NCBI GenBank assembly: GCA_016195395.1
Contig: JACPZR010000428.1
Coordinates: 1 to 7,707, forward strand
DNA length: 7,707 nucleotides
Origin: Spirochaetia bacterium
GTDB taxonomy: Bacteria; Spirochaetota; Leptospirae; Leptospirales; Leptonemataceae
Reading direction: 5' to 3'
The position numbers were made by a program, and so were the translations under genes. Positions 5,568-7,707 of the stretch are shown in pieces. The notes beneath the pieces are model-generated. The model did not search any database. It was not told where the DNA came from and was given only the letters and a program-made list of their open reading frames with translations. Position 1 is the stretch's first letter, and each line of letters begins with the position of its first letter.

Positions 5568-6410
5568 ATGGCCGTCCCTGCGGAATACTTGGTCAAAATC
5601 AAAGACCTGACCATCATGCCACCGGTCCTGTTGTCTGTTCTCCATTTGAGTGACGACAATGACCTCGATTTTCGCAGTTTGGAACGCATGGTCCAATCTG
5701 ATCAGATTCTCGTCAGCCGTATGCTGCACCTGGCCAACTCGCCCTTTTACAGCCGCGGCAACAGGATCCAGAGCATCCAGCAGACAATCACCCGGCTGGG
5801 TTTCAAGACGGTGCGTTCCATGATCGCGCTCGCATTGTCAGATTCCATTTTCATGAGCGGCAATTATAACAAATTCAAGCAGGAGGTCTGGCACCATTCC
5901 ATCGCCACGGGAATCGTTGCGCAGCTTCTCTGCAATGACCTGTCGCTTAAAAAAGAACAGGACGTGGCGTTGATCGGGGGCCTCCTACAGAACCTGGGGA
6001 AAATCGTCCTGAATACCCTGGACCGGACCAAGTACATTCAGGTTTTGACGCGCTTCCTTGAGTCTGAGCACGATGTCAGAGACATTGAGCGGGAATTGTT
6101 CGGGGTCGACAACGTAGAAATGGGCACCGCCGCTGGAATGCAGTGGAAACTGCCGGAAGAGATTATCGAAGTCATCCGCTGTCAATCGGATGACCTTTCC
6201 GCCCAGCCGTTGAAAGTCCAGCTGGTAACGTTCGCCAATCTCATCGCGCGGAAAGCTGGTCATGGCAGGTTCGACGCAGGATCAACCGCCAAGTATGAAG
6301 AGTACATGGACCACTTCAAAATTGCCGCGGGCGACCGGCCCAAACTCCATACCCAGTATGAAGACCGGCTGATCCAGGACGAACTCTACAAGTTCTGCTC
6401 TGTCTTATGA
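5568..6410 (+). CDS. HDOD-domain signalling protein with a degenerate HD motif
   Basis: This 280-residue protein is built almost entirely of an HDOD domain (about residues 12-210), an HD-related output module found in bacterial signalling proteins. Typical features run in order: IMPPVLLSVLHLSDD (16-30), the LERMVQSDQILVSRMLHLANSPFY stretch (38-61), the ITRLGFKTVRSM helix (74-85), WHHSIATGIVAQ (108-119), GGLLQNLGKIVL (137-148) and MQWKLPEEIIEVI (191-203). The usual HD pair before LGK is Q141-N142 here, so metal-dependent phosphohydrolase activity is not expected; a binding or scaffolding role is likelier. The C-terminal 70 residues are helical and charged, with no recognised domain. The ATG at 5568 is the only good start and lacks a ribosome-binding site. 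The gene is divergent from the receptor and tail-to-tail with the cyclase, overlapping it by 6 bp. The family call is firm; the function is unknown. Confidence 0.88.
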   Translation: MAVPAEYLVKIKDLTIMPPVLLSVLHLSDDNDLDFRSLERMVQSDQILVSRMLHLANSPFYSRGNRIQSIQQTITRLGFKTVRSMIALALSDSIFMSGNYNKFKQEVWHHSIATGIVAQLLCNDLSLKKEQDVALIGGLLQNLGKIVLNTLDRTKYIQVLTRFLESEHDVRDIERELFGVDNVEMGTAAGMQWKLPEEIIEVIRCQSDDLSAQPLKVQLVTFANLIARKAGHGRFDAGSTAKYEEYMDHFKIAAGDRPKLHTQYEDRLIQDELYKFCSVL

Positions 6411-7655
6411 TTTTTTGTGGTGCGTTACCCAGTAAACCTGATGCAGTCCTGTCTTGCCTTTGATGGGAACAGGCTCCAGCGCCTCAAAGTCATAACGCTT
6501 GATGAACTCTTGGGACAGGTTGTTGTAAACGCTCGCTGATATTACGATTTCTCCGGGACCGGCCAATCCCTGAAGGCGGGCGGCAACGTTTACGGAATCT
6601 CCCACAGCGGTGAATGACAGCTTTTGAAACGATCCGATGTTCCCCACTACAGCCTGTCCCGTGGCTACGCCGATCCCCATGGCGGGAGTGATCCCGTAAT
6701 TCTTCTGCCAGTTTGTGACCCAGAGTTCAAAGACGTCCTGCATTTCCACAGCCGTTTGAACCGCGTCTTCACAGTGGTTGGGCACCTTGACAGGTGTGCC
6801 AAAGAGGCACATGATTGCGTCCCCAATGTATTTGTCCACCATGCCGTTGTTGCCCATGATCACTTCCGTAAGCGACGTGAAATACTCGTTCAAGAAAGAC
6901 ACAACCTGGCCCGGCGAAAGGGTCTCTGACATGGCCGTGTAGCCGCGGATATCAGAAAAGAGAACGGAAATTTCCTCCAACTGTCCGCGCTGGTCCGTGG
7001 AGATTTCATTGTTCATGATGCCCTTGAGCACCACAGGATCCACGTACATCCCGAACAGAGATTGAATGCGGTTCTTGTCCGTTTCGATGCGCATCTTTTC
7101 TTTGTATTCTTCCTCAATCTTCCGCTTCATCTCTTCCACCACGGAATTGAGATCCTGGATCTCGTCCTGAGACAAACCGTGGGCGCGTTGGAAGCGGTCG
7201 AGGGACTGAACGAACTGCTTGTGAAAGATCTTGTTCCGGTACTCGCGCTGGAGCAGGTTCCTGAATCTGTACTCCATGATGGGCGCGCCAATATCTTCCT
7301 TGGAAAAGACCTCCGTCACTCCGTGTTGAAACGCGACGATCGGGAGACCCGAGTCCCGAATAGAGGTGAGCAAAATTACAGGAGTGTCCGCGGCTCCGCC
7401 CTGTTCCATGATCTCGGCGGCAACGTCTACGGGATCGATCGGGTGTCCCGGAAATTCAACTTCCGTGATGATGAGGTCATATTTTCCCGAGTTGATCCGC
7501 CGAATCCCTTCCGAAAGACTTTCTTCCCGCGTGAGTTCCACAAATTCCTGGAACCAACCGGTGAGCGCCTCCGCAAGCCGGTCGTAAGCTTGAGAGTCGG
7601 GCTCAATACACAGAATCTGTATCGCCTCTTCCTCTTTCCGCGCGGCGTGTTCCAT
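6405..7655 (-). CDS. Class III adenylate cyclase with N-terminal degenerate receiver domain
   Basis: The product is predicted to make cAMP from ATP in the cytoplasm. Counted from the ATG at 7655 (416 residues), it has a receiver-like domain (about 12-128), a long coiled-coil linker (about 135-200), the usual LFGMYVDPVVLKGIM helix, and a class III cyclase domain (about 225-410). All key cyclase residues are present: metal-binding D235 (LFSDIRGYT) and D279 (KYIGDA), ATP-selecting K275 and D353 (AVGDSVN), and transition-state N356 and R360. The receiver keeps T97 (LLTS) and K119 (FSKED), but the phospho-acceptor Asp is E65 (LIITEVEFPG) and the acidic pair is E18-P19. It is therefore probably not phosphorylated and may be locked by the Glu. 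The start at 7655 has TAAGG 8 nt upstream. ATG 7676 and TTG 7694 are in-frame alternatives without a ribosome-binding site. It is tail-to-tail with the HDOD gene. Confidence 0.92.
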   Translation of the reverse strand: MEHAARKEEEAIQILCIEPDSQAYDRLAEALTGWFQEFVELTREESLSEGIRRINSGKYDLIITEVEFPGHPIDPVDVAAEIMEQGGAADTPVILLTSIRDSGLPIVAFQHGVTEVFSKEDIGAPIMEYRFRNLLQREYRNKIFHKQFVQSLDRFQRAHGLSQDEIQDLNSVVEEMKRKIEEEYKEKMRIETDKNRIQSLFGMYVDPVVLKGIMNNEISTDQRGQLEEISVLFSDIRGYTAMSETLSPGQVVSFLNEYFTSLTEVIMGNNGMVDKYIGDAIMCLFGTPVKVPNHCEDAVQTAVEMQDVFELWVTNWQKNYGITPAMGIGVATGQAVVGNIGSFQKLSFTAVGDSVNVAARLQGLAGPGEIVISASVYNNLSQEFIKRYDFEALEPVPIKGKTGLHQVYWVTHHKKS

Positions 7656-7688
7656 ACTGATGGCCTTAGTCGACATTATTGTTATTGA

Positions 7689-7694
7689 CGTCAA
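7689..7694 (-). promoter_or_regulatory. Possible -35 element (TTGACG) for the adenylate cyclase gene
   Basis: On the minus strand TTGACG starts at 7694, 39 bases before the preferred ATG at 7655. It overlaps the 8-base palindrome TGACGTCA (7686-7693). The expected -10 position reads GACTAA, a poor match. If the longer ATG start at 7676 or the TTG at 7694 is real, this sequence is not the promoter, which would then lie outside the window. Confidence 0.25.
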
Positions 7695-7707
7695 GGCGCA
7701 CGCTGCC

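Noticed and set aside
6408..6420. T-run after the HDOD stop as an intrinsic terminator
   Set aside because: Six Ts follow the stop codon, but no stem-loop precedes them on the plus strand and the region is coding for the cyclase C-terminus.
7062..7688. 208-residue open frame on the plus strand
   Set aside because: It is antisense to the coiled coil and receiver of the cyclase gene. The leucine/phenylalanine-rich product is the mirror of Lys/Glu-rich helices, a common shadow effect.
7686..7693. TGACGTCA palindrome as a regulator site
   Set aside because: Eight-base palindromes of this kind are expected by chance at this scale, and it overlaps the putative TTGACG element. No second copy near other genes supports it.

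Overview
This 7.7 kb window is gene-dense, moderately GC-rich bacterial DNA made up mostly of signal-transduction genes. I suspect a spirochaete of the Leptospirales, perhaps a relatively GC-rich relative such as Leptonema or Turneriella. Four things suggest this: (i) a 7TMR-DISM receptor ending in an RsbW-like ATPase without a histidine-kinase H-box, an architecture I associate with Leptospira; (ii) several starts that read as TTG or GTG; (iii) few Shine-Dalgarno sequences; and (iv) a relaxed lipobox (LTTC). This is inference from protein style, not a search, and no rRNA or marker gene is present to settle it.

Layout. Positions 1-60 hold the last codons of a plus-strand gene. It converges on a minus-strand gene for a lipoprotein metal-dependent amidohydrolase (68-1507). 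Plus-strand genes follow for an unrecognised 116-residue protein (1582-1932) and an EVE-domain protein (1988-2404). The EVE gene has one inverted repeat at its start codon and another just after its stop. Next come a STAS-domain anti-sigma-factor antagonist (2531-2869) and, 5 nt later, a bacteriohemerythrin (2875-3366). These converge with a 700-residue minus-strand receptor (7TMR-DISM, PAS, GHKL ATPase; 3357-5459). That gene diverges from an HDOD gene (5568-6410), which in turn converges on a minus-strand adenylate cyclase carrying a degenerate receiver domain (6405-7655). Both convergent pairs overlap by a few bases at their stop codons, with no terminator between them. No stretch over 300 bases lacks a gene.

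How the genes may work together. The receptor ATPase and the STAS protein are the two kinds of component found in a partner-switching pathway, in which a serine kinase/anti-sigma module meets a phosphorylatable antagonist. The hemerythrin would add a di-iron oxygen or NO sensor or carrier. The HDOD protein and the cyclase add an output and a cAMP branch. A 14-base element (TTGACACTAAAYCG) lies exactly 35 bases upstream of both the STAS GTG and the HDOD ATG. This suggests the two genes share a promoter type and are transcribed from, or very near, their start codons. The whole could be one redox-responsive signalling island, but the physical links between its parts are inferred from position only.
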